Positions 12,052 to 22,495 of a stretch of 64,000 bases of DNA are shown here, piece by piece. The stretch comes from Endothia cerciana. Lineage: Eukaryota > Ascomycota > Sordariomycetes > Diaporthales > Cryphonectriaceae. The notes beneath the pieces are model-generated. The model did not search any database. It was not told the DNA's origin and was given only the letters and a program-made list of their open reading frames with translations. Position numbers and translations under genes: made by a program. Where the stretch lies: the NCBI GenBank assembly GCA_026119935.1, contig JALRMH010000001.1:1860001-1924000 (forward strand), written 5' to 3'. Position 1 is the stretch's first letter; each line of letters starts with the position of its first letter.

Positions 12052-12710
12052 ATGGTAATCATGGTTTATCAATGGCTAATTTGACAATATGGAGTGCTGA
12101 CGGCGGCCACACAGTCTGAGAAGGCCAACAACCCCATGCGGGAGCTCCGCATCCAGAAGCTCGTCCTGAACATCTCCGTCGGCGAGTCTGGTGACAGGCT
12201 GACCCGTGCCGCCAAGGTGCTCGAGCAGCTGTCTGGTCAGACTCCTGTCTACAGTACGTCCTGAGCCACATCCCCTTCTGATAGCGCACCTCAGACGAAC
12301 AGCCATTTTAACATGCCACTCCCTCTTCTACAGGCAAGGCTCGCTACACCGTCCGTACCTTCGGTATCCGCCGTAACGAAAAGATTGCTGTCCATGTCAC
12401 CGTCCGTGGCCCCAAGGCCGAGGAGATTCTCGAGCGTGGCCTCAAGGTCAAGGAGTACGAGCTGCGCAAGCGCAACTTCAGCGAGACCGGCAACTTCGGC
12501 TTCGGTATCTCTGAGCACATCGATCTCGGTATCAAGTACGACCCCGGTATTGGTATCTACGGCATGGACTTCTACTGCTGCATGACCCGCCCCGGTGAGC
12601 GTGTTGTCCGCCGCCGCCGCGCCAAGGGCCGCATCGGTGCCTCCCACCGCATCACCCGCGACGACACCATCAAGTGGTTCAAGCAGCGCTTCGATGCCAT
12701 TGTCCGATAA
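12052..12710 (+). CDS. RPL11: 60S ribosomal protein L11 (uL5)
   Basis: Large-subunit protein of the cytosolic ribosome that contacts 5S rRNA in the central protuberance. Exons are 12052-12054, 12115-12253 and 12334-12710, giving 519 nt and 172 residues, close to the 174 of yeast. Landmarks are NPMRELRIQKLVLNISVGE, YTVRTFGIRRNEKIAVHVTV and CCMTRPGERVVRRRRAKG, ending in QRFDAIVR. The first coding exon is only the ATG: a GTAATC donor follows directly and the acceptor precedes SEKANN. Such an early intron is common in fungal ribosomal protein genes. The gene diverges from SmB. Confidence 0.97.
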
Positions 12711-14082
12711 ATGGAGCAACACCACGGGGGACCGAAAACACAAAATATCACAAAACGGAGTTTCTGACGGCTTTTTTGACATGGGATACGGCGTGGCAAC
12801 GGATCTGAAGGTTTCTGATGGAAAGGGTTTCACGGAAGTGTATTTCAGATTTGGATCCTTGATGATCCACACTCGTCAATCTAGCTCGCTCTGAAATACC
12901 ATCAGTCGAGCTGCGGCCTCAGAGTCCGACCGGCTACCATACCGGCTTTCCCTCCTGTGATTTGTATTGACAACCCGCCCGCTTGACTACGACTGAAGCT
13001 GCTCCGTTAGACATGCCCCTTCTGACTTGACCTCAGCCCGACATAGTCAAACAGGCTCCGTCCTATGGACAAGTGATTAAGCGTCGTTGCCTGGAAAGAC
13101 TGTAACATATTCTGCGGGATAAGCGATAGCCTTTCCTTGGGGTTCCCCAATATCCTTCTCCACGAACAATCAAGAGAGCCGAACACTTTGTCTGGGGCCA
13201 TGTCCTGAGCGTCAGCAAATCTTCTCCCATATACAATGATGTAACAGGTGAAAGGCCGCATCAGTCCTTGCCGAGTAGCATCCGCAGCAGCATCCTCGCT
13301 GTCCTCCCAACCCCCCGCCTCGCGCTCCTGACACATGCGCCTTCTCTCAGGGCCGCCCATGGAGGTACAGTACCACATCGGCTGGCCACGTTGAACCGCC
13401 CAACCGGCATGGAAGCTGGCTGTCCTACGGGCAATGACCCCAGTACTCCTCGTCCTGACCCCAAAAACTACAGAATATCGCAAAGGGCCACACAAGTGTC
13501 GGGTGCAAGGCCAACACCCGGGGGGTCATTCCCTCCGGGCGTCTTCCCATACAGGATGGCAAACCACAGTTGAAAGGCGGGGCGAGATGGTCACAAAAAA
13601 TTGGTGCCTCAGAATCTGAAACATATCGATAACAGTACAGGTATTAAGGATCGAGGAATGTTGAAGTGTGTTTAGTATTCTTTTCCAAGACTGTACATCT
13701 AGCTGGCCGTGTGCTGTGTCACTGGCAGCACAAGGGAAAAAGATCTGCGCGCAGCAAGAAAAGTGGTTTTGGTATCTCGAACAGAAGAACTGCTGCAGTC
13801 ATGCGAGTTGTCGTCTAAGTCGTCAGAGATTTGTGCCCGTGCCCGTGCTCCAAGCCATATCCTGTCCTGTTCCCCTTTTGCGTTCTCAAGATTCATTGTC
13901 ATGTCCTGCTTCGGAGTATGCCCTCTCATTATCATCGCGTAATCCCCTCCCCCCGGAATGCGACATCCTGTTCCTCGGTGGCCGCTTTTGGTTTGCCATG
14001 ATCCAGCGCCCGGAGTCGCACATGGCTTCGGTCTCGTCCTCGCAGTCGTGCCGACGTCGTGACCTAGTCCTGATCTGGACTT
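12711..14082. other. Intergenic, no recognisable gene
   Basis: This is the 3' flank of the L11 gene. Frames in this part are short and lack protein-like composition. No repeat of note. Confidence 0.5.
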
Positions 14083-14481
14083 CTACACGCGAAGTGCCGT
14101 CCTCGCGCTATGCCTCCTCGATTGCCTCCTCAGCGTTCTTCCCCTCGTCATCGGCTGCTCGCTCCTCCTCTCCGCGACAGTGTCCTCTCTCGCCCCCCTG
14201 ATCAACTCCGTCTCGCGACTGCGGCCGTCCATCTCCTCGTCTGCCACGTCGACCCACCTGTCCGCGTTGTGGTCGTCGTCCTCTTTCGCCCGTTCCGCGG
14301 CCCCGGTGGCATCCTGGCCGCCGCTGATGGTGTATATCTTCCGCTGCTGCTGCACGTAGGCTTGGGAGTTGCTGGTCAACATGGCGGGGAAGGACACGAT
14401 GAGCTCCACGAATATTGCCAGCGTGAAGACGACGGCCGAGAGGCCGATGAGGCTCACGCTGACGGCGATGATGCTCGACAT
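14083..14481 (-). CDS. Hypothetical small single-pass membrane protein
   Basis: I do not recognise this protein. The 132-residue frame begins with a strongly hydrophobic stretch (ISVSLIGLSAVV type, about residues 4-30), which reads as one membrane helix or signal anchor. A Gln-rich segment follows (YVQQQRKIY), then a charged acidic region (KEDDDHNADRWVD). Codon third positions are strongly G/C, as in the real genes nearby. The end is odd: after a run of six G in the coding strand near residue 90, a one-base slip opens another frame. That frame gives an acidic tail (AADDEGKNAEEAIEEA) and stops at a TAG, and it looks more protein-like than the basic tail of the frame as read. The N-terminal half is plausible; the C-terminus is uncertain. 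Confidence 0.45.
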   Translation of the reverse strand: MSSIIAVSVSLIGLSAVVFTLAIFVELIVSFPAMLTSNSQAYVQQQRKIYTISGGQDATGAAERAKEDDDHNADRWVDVADEEMDGRSRETELIRGAREDTVAERRSEQPMTRGRTLRRQSRRHSARTALRV

Positions 14482-16089
14482 GCTGATGAGCTCTGACGGT
14501 GATGGACAGCGGAAGACTGGCTTCCGTGTCCTGAGGGTAATCGGGTCTGAAGTACGTGGTCGTCGGTCACCAGCAGAACGAGGGCCCTGCCTCTAGTCTG
14601 GTCCGGGTCGCCGGATGTAACAGTGCAATTTGGTAATTCCCGATGCGTAGGAAGCATCATCACCAAACGGCACAGGAGAGACAAAAGAGAAGGTGCGTCC
14701 TCGATTAAATAACCAGCCCATATGTACAACCCGCCAGAGGGAAGAGATTCGCCATCGCGTCCCCCCTCTGAGAGCCCCATGTCGTCAAGGGTCCATCACC
14801 AGTTCACCGCAAGTGCGGCGGGTGCTTCCGCAGGCCAACCGACTGGCCCCGCCTGGGCTGGCGCCTCCACAGGGACATGGCGCCAGTCCCCAATGACTCT
14901 GGGGGATGTCTAGGGCCTCGAGAACCCACTGGGCCTCGTGGCTCCAATGCCCGCGGTGCAGGTGGGTTTCCAAGACGGCAGGGTTCGCCATCTCTCTGCT
15001 TGGCAGGGTGAGCGGAGGGCACAGGGTGGCTGTGGCGGTGTACAGAGGGAGACCCCTTGGGTACAGAGAGTGATCCTCGCGCGAGGATTCAGGACATGAT
15101 GCTGGGGCGATTGAAGGGGGGGGGGTGTCAGAGAAAATCTTCCGAGGGCTGCAGACAGCACAGGGTGCATGGCCAGGCCCTCGCCTGCGGGTATCGCGCT
15201 TGCGCTCCGTACATGCACTGGTGCCCAGGTGTGTGCTCTGCTGCAGGATAGCGGGACCCAGGGGCCAGAATGGCGACGGTTGTGAGCCGATGGAGGGGCA
15301 CGCAGCGAGGGGAGACGAGACGGGAGGTTGGCATTCTGCCTGTCCGCGCGAACGACATGTGAAATCTCTGCTCGCGTTCTGGCGTGTGGCCCAGCAGTCG
15401 TGTTTTGGCTTCGGAACGCGTCTTCCGCCATATCCAATGCTTGTAGCTGAAATCATACTGCGGCTAGACATCCGTAGCACGGAGCAAAGAGAGCATGCGC
15501 CAGACCCTCCTGCCAAGAGAAACAGTCATCATCGAGTTCTGAAACCTTCTCGGGAAGCATTCGACGGCAGAGTCTGAAGACAGGACGAAGTCTGGCCTAA
15601 ACTTTGGGAGGCGTGAAGTCGGTTTTGAGTTCGTCGGTGTCGCGTGATTGAGTGAGTGACAGCAGGTCGGGGGGGGGGGGGATCCCTGGTCGATCTTTCT
15701 TACACTGTTCAGGATAGAATCCGACAATAACAACAACCCCCCCTCCTTTCAAGATTGTCGCAGCTATTTGCTCACCTAAGCGCGAAAGAATCTATTACTT
15801 CTTGAAAACAGTGAGGAGAAGACAGTGCATCGGAATATGGAAGAAGTGAATCGAAGGAGACCATCAAAAGCCGGGTCTGCGACAGGGCTGAACTTATGGG
15901 CAAGTAAGACGGTAACAAGGGCATTAGAACAAGAAAAGCAGTGATTTTGCCGAAATTTAGCACTGTAGAAATTACTGTACATCTTAGAGGGTGGAGGTGG
16001 GAATGGAAATGAGTGAAGAAAGAAAAAAACCCCCCTTTTTCATCTTCTCATATATATATATATAATATAATATAATAAAAAGACCAAAA
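14482..16089. other. Intergenic, ends in an AT-rich tract
   Basis: A 243-codon minus-strand frame at 14785-15516 has no family resemblance and is not called. A poly(G) run lies near 15669-15680. From about 15700 the composition becomes AT-rich, ending in an AT dinucleotide-like tract at 16049-16080 just downstream of the 5S gene. Confidence 0.5.
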
Positions 16090-16207
16090 CATACAACACC
16101 GGGTATTCGCTAATGGTCACCCACTTAACTACTAATCCAGCGGTTAGTGGCTTATTTAGGGGAGAGCAGACGGGATCCCAAGTTTTCCACTACCTATGGT
16201 CGTATGT
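16090..16207 (-). rRNA. 5S ribosomal RNA, dispersed copy
   Basis: The minus strand begins ACATACGACCATAGG and ends GGTGTTGTATG, the hallmark ends of filamentous-fungal 5S rRNA, over 118 nt. The closing helix I pairs completely (CATACGAC with GTTGTATG). Helix II can form between GGTAGTGG and CCACTAACC. The GGATCCCG and GGATTAGTAGTT blocks are present. Relative to the usual Pezizomycotina sequence there are several G-to-A and C-to-T changes. In helix IV they are partly compensated, because AGTGG still pairs with CCATT around the GTGA loop. A T4 run follows the 3' end directly and a T5 run lies 9 nt further. In Neurospora and relatives 5S genes are scattered singly, which fits this isolated copy. 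It could also be a mildly diverged pseudogene. Confidence 0.85.
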
Positions 16208-16228
16208 GCTGGAGTTTCGCATTACAAA

Positions 16229-16234
16229 ATTATA
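16229..16234 (-). promoter_or_regulatory. TATA element of the 5S rRNA gene
   Basis: The minus strand reads TATAAT at about -27 to -22 relative to the 5S start. Neurospora 5S genes need an upstream TATA box near -29 in addition to internal elements. The spacing supports a transcribable gene. Confidence 0.5.
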
Positions 16235-16554
16235 ATGATCCGTCCATCCCCTTCAGGCTCACTAGACCTGGAAAGTTTTACGGAAATCGCGACTTTCTAG
16301 ATGCTTGGCAGGCTACTCTTTTCAAGAATTTATTTCAGGTATTAAGGAGCACACTATTTACACGGATCAGGTACCCTTCCTCAGCACCCGCCACTTACAA
16401 AGCGTACAGGTAATGCGCTGCATTACTTCTTGACACGTTAACACCATAATGAGGGGAATCTTCTATATACATACCACCATTCCGGCCCACACCATCTAGA
16501 TGTGCACGCCCTCGTGGTATTGCCGCACTGAACACCTGAAAAGTGCTACTGGGA
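16235..16554. other. AT-richer spacer between 5S gene and MFS gene
   Basis: No coding frame is recognised here. Composition is AT-richer than the flanks. It includes the MFS transporter's 3' flank. Confidence 0.4.
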
Positions 16555-18459
16555 TCACGCATCCTCTGAGGACCACGCCTTATCCAGCTCGATGCTCTCC
16601 ATGCTCTTGGCATCAGAATCCACGGATGAGGAGGACTCGAACTGGCCCGCGCTCCACAGGCGCATGCGCTTGCCGTACCTGTAGACGACCGGGAGCATGA
16701 GGCTAAACAGCGCCATGATCCCGCTATAGATGCCAAATGTCTTCAGGAAGCCAAGGTCCAGGATCCAGTCGGCCGACTTGAAGCTAATCAGGAAGCCGGC
16801 GATGAGACGGAATGAGGACATTGTCACAAGGACAGGCCTGGTCAACGTGTCAGTGGTGATCCCTTTATTGTCGCAGCAAACAACTCGAGGGGGGTGTCCA
16901 CGGGGAGGGTGGTACATACCCGGCGTAGTTAGGATAGCTTTCAACCAGGTACACGCTCACGAGCGTATTCATCGTCAAGCCACCAAAGCCGATCAGGAAG
17001 AATCCGAGGAGGAGGTAGGCCAGGGGCCTCTCTTCAGTATGATCGCCAGCATACCCGAACAAGAGCGGCCCAGCTATGCCGGCGACCAAGGGGAACGCGA
17101 GACTGATCAAGTGGGACTCGGGCTCTCTTTGCCCGTTATTCCTCCTCGCACGGTAGTTCGAGATCTTATCGGCGAAGTATCCTCCGAAGAGCCACACGAA
17201 AGGAGTCGCGGCGACGATAGGAAGCACGACCAGGCCCAGCTGGTCGAAGTTGAGCTTCAGGCCGAGGATGATCGCAGCAGCATTCTGTGTTGTGGCCGAG
17301 AGAGAACCGACAAAGACCGAGTTGAGGGCGATGACCCAGAGCACGTTGGGGAAGAAGGTCGCCTTGATGGTCTCCATGACGGACTTCCTGCAAAGCTTCC
17401 ACTCGGTCTTGACTGCGAAGACACCGAGGTCGTCCTTGTTGGAGCGGTAGCCGTACTTTGCGTAGTCTAGTCGTGGCCGGTTCTCACCCGGGCGGATGGG
17501 GTAGAGTTCCTTGCCGGCTATCATGAAGTCAGCCATGCTCCGTTCGGATGCGTCACTTGCAAACAGCCCTCTAAATACGTACCGAGCTCTTCTTGCGAGC
17601 GTATCCATCTCGTCTCGGGGACAAGGAAGATCATGGCAATCCAGACAATAATCCCGGTACCCGCGGTGATGTAGTAGATCCAGCGCCAGCTAAGCTTGAC
17701 GATGATGAGGGGGCTCGTCAAGCCGATGGAGACAATGAACAGGCCCTGGCCTGCGCTGACGAGAGAGAAGGCCTTGTTTCTCTGGTTGATGAACAGCATG
17801 TCCTGCAGGATCAGGGGAATGAGGGCCTCCACAGCACCGGCTCCGAAACCCTGAAAGACTCGTGCCGCGATATGGCTGTTGAGGCTCTGGCTGAAGCCGG
17901 CCCAAAGACCTCCAGTCCATGCCATAACTCCGGCAAAGAGGATGATGGGACGCCGGCCCCACGCGATGGATAACGGTACCAAGACGTAGGACGCGATACC
18001 ATTGACGAGAATAGGGAGCGTTGAGATCAGGTCGACCTTGGAGATCGGGGGACCACCCAGGCTCGACAGCAGTTGTATCGGATCTGCGGGCTTCCCTCCA
18101 GGAGTGGTGAAGCTCAGCGTGCTGAGATCGATGGAGCCAAGGATCTTGGGGTCGATGCCGGCGTACTCGAGGACAAAGATGGGTACCAGGGCGCCGATGA
18201 TGGCCTCTGCCGAGAGGGCGAGAGCTCCGAATAGCGAGAGCGTGATGATGGCGGCCCACTTGCGCCACTCAGGCAGGTTGAGAGGGTCTTTCGGATCAGG
18301 CGTAGGCATCGGCACGCAGCGCATCTGGCCTCCCTCGAACAGCTGAGTCGTACCCACCACCTGGGTGACGGTCGACTCCCCGTAAGGCCTCTTGTCCACG
18401 AGAACCTCCTCCATGCTGTCTCGCATCTTCACGTCCCTTATACCTGTGGACTTATCCAT
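16555..18459 (-). CDS. MFS transporter, DHA1/HOL1-like
   Basis: Twelve-helix proton-coupled transporter of the plasma membrane or an internal membrane; the substrate is not deducible. Exons in transcript order are 18459-17583, 17517-16920 and 16837-16555, giving 1758 nt and 585 residues. Features are a hydrophilic N-terminus ending in DPLNLPEWRKW, the first membrane block ALALSAEAII, the loop motif AWGRRPIILF between helices 2 and 3, and the second half opening at TFFPNVLWVIALNSVFVGS. The final junction restores the family sequence YPNYAGPVLVTMSSFRLIAG. Intron 1 has a GCTGAC branch point 11 nt before the acceptor. I chose the ATG at 18459 (MDKSTG); a further in-frame ATG 31 codons upstream would add a segment unlike the family. 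The C-terminal tail is Ser-rich and cytosolic. Confidence 0.87.
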
Positions 18460-19835
18460 GTTTGCTATTTCGACCGGCGATGAGCGCGCATGCGCGTATA
18501 GAGGGGGGAGAGCAAAGTCGGGAGGGCGAAGTGTGATCCGGAAGAGCCGCATGAGAAGGGGAACAAGAAGGCGGCATTGTCGTTCATATTAATTGCAAAG
18601 TTCATTAAGATGCGCCTCCTCTCTTCGATTTCCCGATTGGGGTCATTCACGCAGTAGCTCGCGTCGCAGACGTCGAGTGTCGCATGTACACCAGAATAAG
18701 CTTAGTTTGCCGCCGTCCGATCTTTTACACTTTCCCTGGTTCCAGGATTTGAGGCACGAAACACCGATAACCAAACCATGAATTTCCCAATTGGATTATT
18801 GAAGGGCGACTTCCCCTGGATGATCTGCTTCAAACAAAATCGGCAGATTTGGGCACGGCCCGGCCATAGGAGGCCATGGCAATCAGGCCAAACTTTACCA
18901 ACGGACGAGGAGAATCCGATGCGATTGGACCACGACGCGTGTGAGGGATCAGTAGGTATTCAAACCCAGGGGCCGAAGACTTCATTGCGCTTTGCCAATG
19001 GCGCTGTGTCAGGTCCAGAGGGGGCATTCGGTCGAAACACGAAGTGTCATCTCTGTCTTCGAGCCATCATCTTGACTCGAGGAAACACTTGCGCATTCGA
19101 CAGCTCTAGTGGCAGCATCTGTCGCCCCTTGGCACTCGCTGTGTAAACCTTGAAAGCTGGACTGGGCCGTGAAAAGACCTTAACGCGATGCAATATGTGC
19201 GAATTTGTTGTAAAATCAGCTGTGTTGCGAAAAAGTGATCACCAGTCCGCTGCACTGGCTAGAATCCTTATATCTCGTCACAAGTTGACATTCCCATTTC
19301 TTGACAGTATCCACCATGTAGGGGTTTGGTTGTTTGCGTCGTTCGGAATTTCTCAATCGAGCTGTTCTTGTGATGAAACTGGACATGTGCGCATGCGCCT
19401 GGGCCTGTTAGGGCGTCTCGTCCAATCAAGTGAGGAAGAAAAAGAAGTAAACATTAATTACTCGAGCAACTCTGCGACAGATCCTTCGGCTCCGCCTGCG
19501 CGGATCCTACATGTATCCCACGCTGAGCAATGACGATTTTACAAACACGGTGAGAACATGTGAGCCGTTGACTTACTTAAGCCCTAGAGGTGCTATACGG
19601 GGATATCGTTCATCAGCTATCCGAGCCTCACTAGAGGCAATTGTCCAATGACGATGGATTAGCACAAGGCACTAGTGGGGGATCCAACAGCATCTCTGAC
19701 GTAGACGACCCTTCACAACGTTTTCGTCGAGGGTCCACGGGCTTCGCGATGCAAATAAATTTCAACATGGAATTTCGCTCATTGCCTTGATCATAAAAAT
19801 TCTCGATTTCTCCAAATCGTGACGTTCAAAACATC
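18460..19835. other. Intergenic, divergent promoter space
   Basis: This lies between the MFS start (minus strand) and the small mitochondrial-type gene (plus strand), so it should carry both promoters. Only short frames are present. No element could be assigned. Confidence 0.45.
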
Positions 19836-20443
19836 ATGTCTGCCGTTCGTTCCGCCTGACCCATCGAGCAATCGCTCGCCGACCTCTCACCTCCGTGGCA
19901 AGGAGATCCTTTGCCTCTCACAGACCAGAGGATCCCCCATCAAAGACGCGTTTGTACTGCCTTTCTGGAGGCTCCCTACCCAGCTGTCCCAGACCATCCG
20001 AGATGCTGACAATTACCCCATCTTGTAGTCTCCTCGGCGCCGTGGCTATTATCATCCCCGGCAGCCTCTACCTACTTAGCAGCGGCCACGATAAAGTGGC
20101 ACACAACGACCACGATGCCCAGAAAGGTCTCCACACCAAGCACGCTCACGTGGAGGACAACAAACGCGCCGCCGGCCGGCTGGGCGGCCAGCTGCAGGGG
20201 ATTGACGAGGTGGTGACGACGAGGCACGAGGATGTTGAGTCGGATCTGCCGCATGACGCGCTGAATCACCCTGTGAACCGGGAGAAAGTGAGTTGGGTCT
20301 GTGGTAGGAGGCTGTGTAGGGCGTTTTTTTTTTTAAATGAACAAATGTCATGCTAACGGAGGATTATCGCGTAGACTGAAAAGACTCAGCAGCTCAGCCC
20401 GCCAACGAAGAGGACGGATCCGATCAAGTCGATACGGGGTTAA
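19836..20443 (+). CDS. Small mitochondrial-type membrane protein with apparent frameshift
   Basis: I do not recognise the family. Three exons fit: 19836-19953, 20029-20287 and 20375-20443. The intron branch points GCTGAC and GCTAAC and the acceptors TAG are good, although the first donor (GTACTG) is weak. The first exon encodes an Arg/Ser/Ala-rich, acid-free leader (HRAIARRPLTSVARRSFAS) typical of a mitochondrial presequence. A membrane helix follows (LLGAVAIIIPGSLYLL), then a soluble charged domain with His- and Asp-rich segments. The end is PIKSIRG. The only upstream ATG (19836, MSAVRSA) runs into TGA at 19857. One extra base just before it would fuse it to the leader frame, which itself has no ATG. 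This is either a sequencing deletion, a recent lesion or a missed upstream exon. Confidence 0.5.
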
Positions 20444-21220
20444 TAATGTCGATATCGGGTTGACCCATCGCGCGATTTTGAGTCTCAGTGATGAAGCTCA
20501 AGACATCAGAACTCTCAAGTGGAAATTACAATGCTGTCGAGAATGGGCAGGAGGGTGAGCGAAGATCACTTACGCCGCAAGTTAGACACAAAAAAAAAAT
20601 TGTTACAGGCATCTGCGTTCAACAGATCTGAGTAATTAGTGAATCACAAATTACATTTCGAGTCTTCGAGATACGAAGAAGCATCCATTACAAGAGGTCA
20701 CCAGAGTCAGAGACACAACCAGAGAGGATACGTGAAATTTTATTCAGTTTTCCAACTTTCTCTATTCAATAACGAATGGCCTTGTAAATCTCGCTCGACC
20801 TGATGAATCCGTGGTGCAGCCACAGTTATGTAGGCCCAACGTCTCACTATCTGTCCTCTGATGAATCACCCTTTGAGGACACCCAGTAGGGACGGGATGA
20901 ACCAGTCTCTCCTCCTACATCCCAAACAGTTCTTGACTCATCGCAATTGAGGCTTCCTTTCTTGTAATTCTCCAGGCTCACCTCAAGCTGATCGATTCAA
21001 TGCGGTCTTGGGTCCAACACCTCAACCTGCTGATTCCTCAAATGTGCTGCAGAGCTGACACGTACAATTCAAGCCTCAAGATCCATTGGGTGCTACTCTG
21101 ATATCTGCCGAACTGGAATGTGAACGCTTTTCCAACGCCTTCTATGGTCTAAAAGAACAGAAGAAGAAAAAGAGTCGACCTAACGCCGTAACAATGTATT
21201 GAGAAACCAAACGTGATTTC
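20444..21220. other. Convergent 3' flanks, no gene seen
   Basis: The stretch lies between the stops of the small mitochondrial-type gene and the alcohol dehydrogenase. It is AT-richer than neighbouring regions and contains no long frame. No repeat was recognised. Confidence 0.5.
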
Positions 21221-22495
21221 TCACGCCTCGTTCACGAGCACGTATCGGTACCGGGCCTTGCCGTCTTCCAGGTCAATGACAGCCTTATTGGCGTCCTTCA
21301 TTGCGCGTTCCTGAACGAGACCGCGGATCTTCTTCTCGGTAACGAACTCCAACATATCTCGCAGGTCTTGGGGAGACCCGATCAGAGATCCCTCAAAGTT
21401 GGTTCGGCCGTGAACAATGATGCCTCCTGGGATCTGGAAAGGGCCATCATCGGGTAGTCCGACCTGCACAAGGCTACCACCCTTCTTGAGCAGTGACATA
21501 TACTCAGCAACGGGGACCTAGCGTGTATAGTTAGTCCGGTATCCAAACCAAAAGGATAAAGGTAGTATGTTGGCTGAACTTGCCTTGCTGGAGGCCACCG
21601 TGGAGATGATCAAGTCCAAGCTCCGAGCGTGCTTTGTCACCCATCCCTCCTCATCCGCAGTGGCGATGTAGTCGTCTGCGCCCAGGCCCATGACCTCGGC
21701 CCTCTTGTTCTCCTTCCTGGAGATACCGACAGCCCTAGCGCCCATACCCTTTACAAACAGTACACCGTAATGACCCAGGCCGCCGACACCGACAATTCCG
21801 ACAGACATGCCAGGCTTGACCCCATGAACCTTCAACGGCCTGAACATGGTGACTCCACCACAAAGCATGGGGGCTGCCTGGCTCGACTCAAGGCCGTCCG
21901 GGATCTTGACGACGAAGTGGCTCGGGGAGCGATGGTAGGTCGCGAAGCCACCGGTGTTGATATCGCCGTTGAAGTGGGGAGAGTTGTACGCCCAGGTCAT
22001 CTTGTTGCAGTAGTTCTCCTCGCCGTCGTCACATTCGTGGCATTTTCCGAACCGGCCAAGGCAAGAATCGCCCTGGGCGCCCACGCCCACGCGGTCGCCG
22101 ACGTTGATGCCGTTCGCAGCCTTGGATCCCACGCGGACCGCAACCCCGACGATCTCATGTCCGACCGTGAGAGGGTAGTTGCTCGCGCCCTGAAGCTCTC
22201 GTTAGTATCCTGACTGCCGAGTAGTGGACCGCATTAGTAGCTCCGCAGGGTCCCGTTCGATGCCACACAAGACGATCGAGTCCCTTCCCGCGCCGATCCT
22301 CCGATTTCTACTTACCCAGCCGTTGCTCAAAAAGTGCAAATCCGAGCCGCACATTCCACAGTGGGTCACCTTGATATCGACATCCGTCTCCTCCCATGCC
22401 TTCGGCTTGATCTCCTGCCAGTTCATCTTCCCTTCGATGGCGGAGGCATCCTGGGCCGTCCAGCCCTCGAACTTGTAATCGGTTGTGCTGCCCAT
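21221..22495 (-). CDS. Zinc-dependent (NADP-type) alcohol dehydrogenase
   Basis: Medium-chain dehydrogenase/reductase of the cinnamyl-alcohol/ADH6 group, probably a cytosolic broad-range aldehyde reductase. Exons in transcript order are 22495-22316, 22189-21584 and 21517-21221, giving 361 codons and 360 residues, the usual length. Catalytic zinc ligands are in GMCGSDLHF (Cys49) and GHE (His71). The structural-zinc lobe contributes four cysteines in SCLGRFGKCHECDDGEENYC. The cofactor site is VGIVGVGGLGHYG. Intron 1 has the branch point ACTAAC and a normal donor. Intron 2 must start with GC (AAG followed by GCAAGT) to join SSK to VPVAEYMSLLKKGG; no GT donor fits. Substrate preference cannot be read from the sequence. 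Confidence 0.93.

Noticed and set aside
14785..15516. 243-codon minus-strand frame
   Set aside because: Rich in Ser, Pro, Arg and Cys with competing frames on both strands. No domain or splice support.
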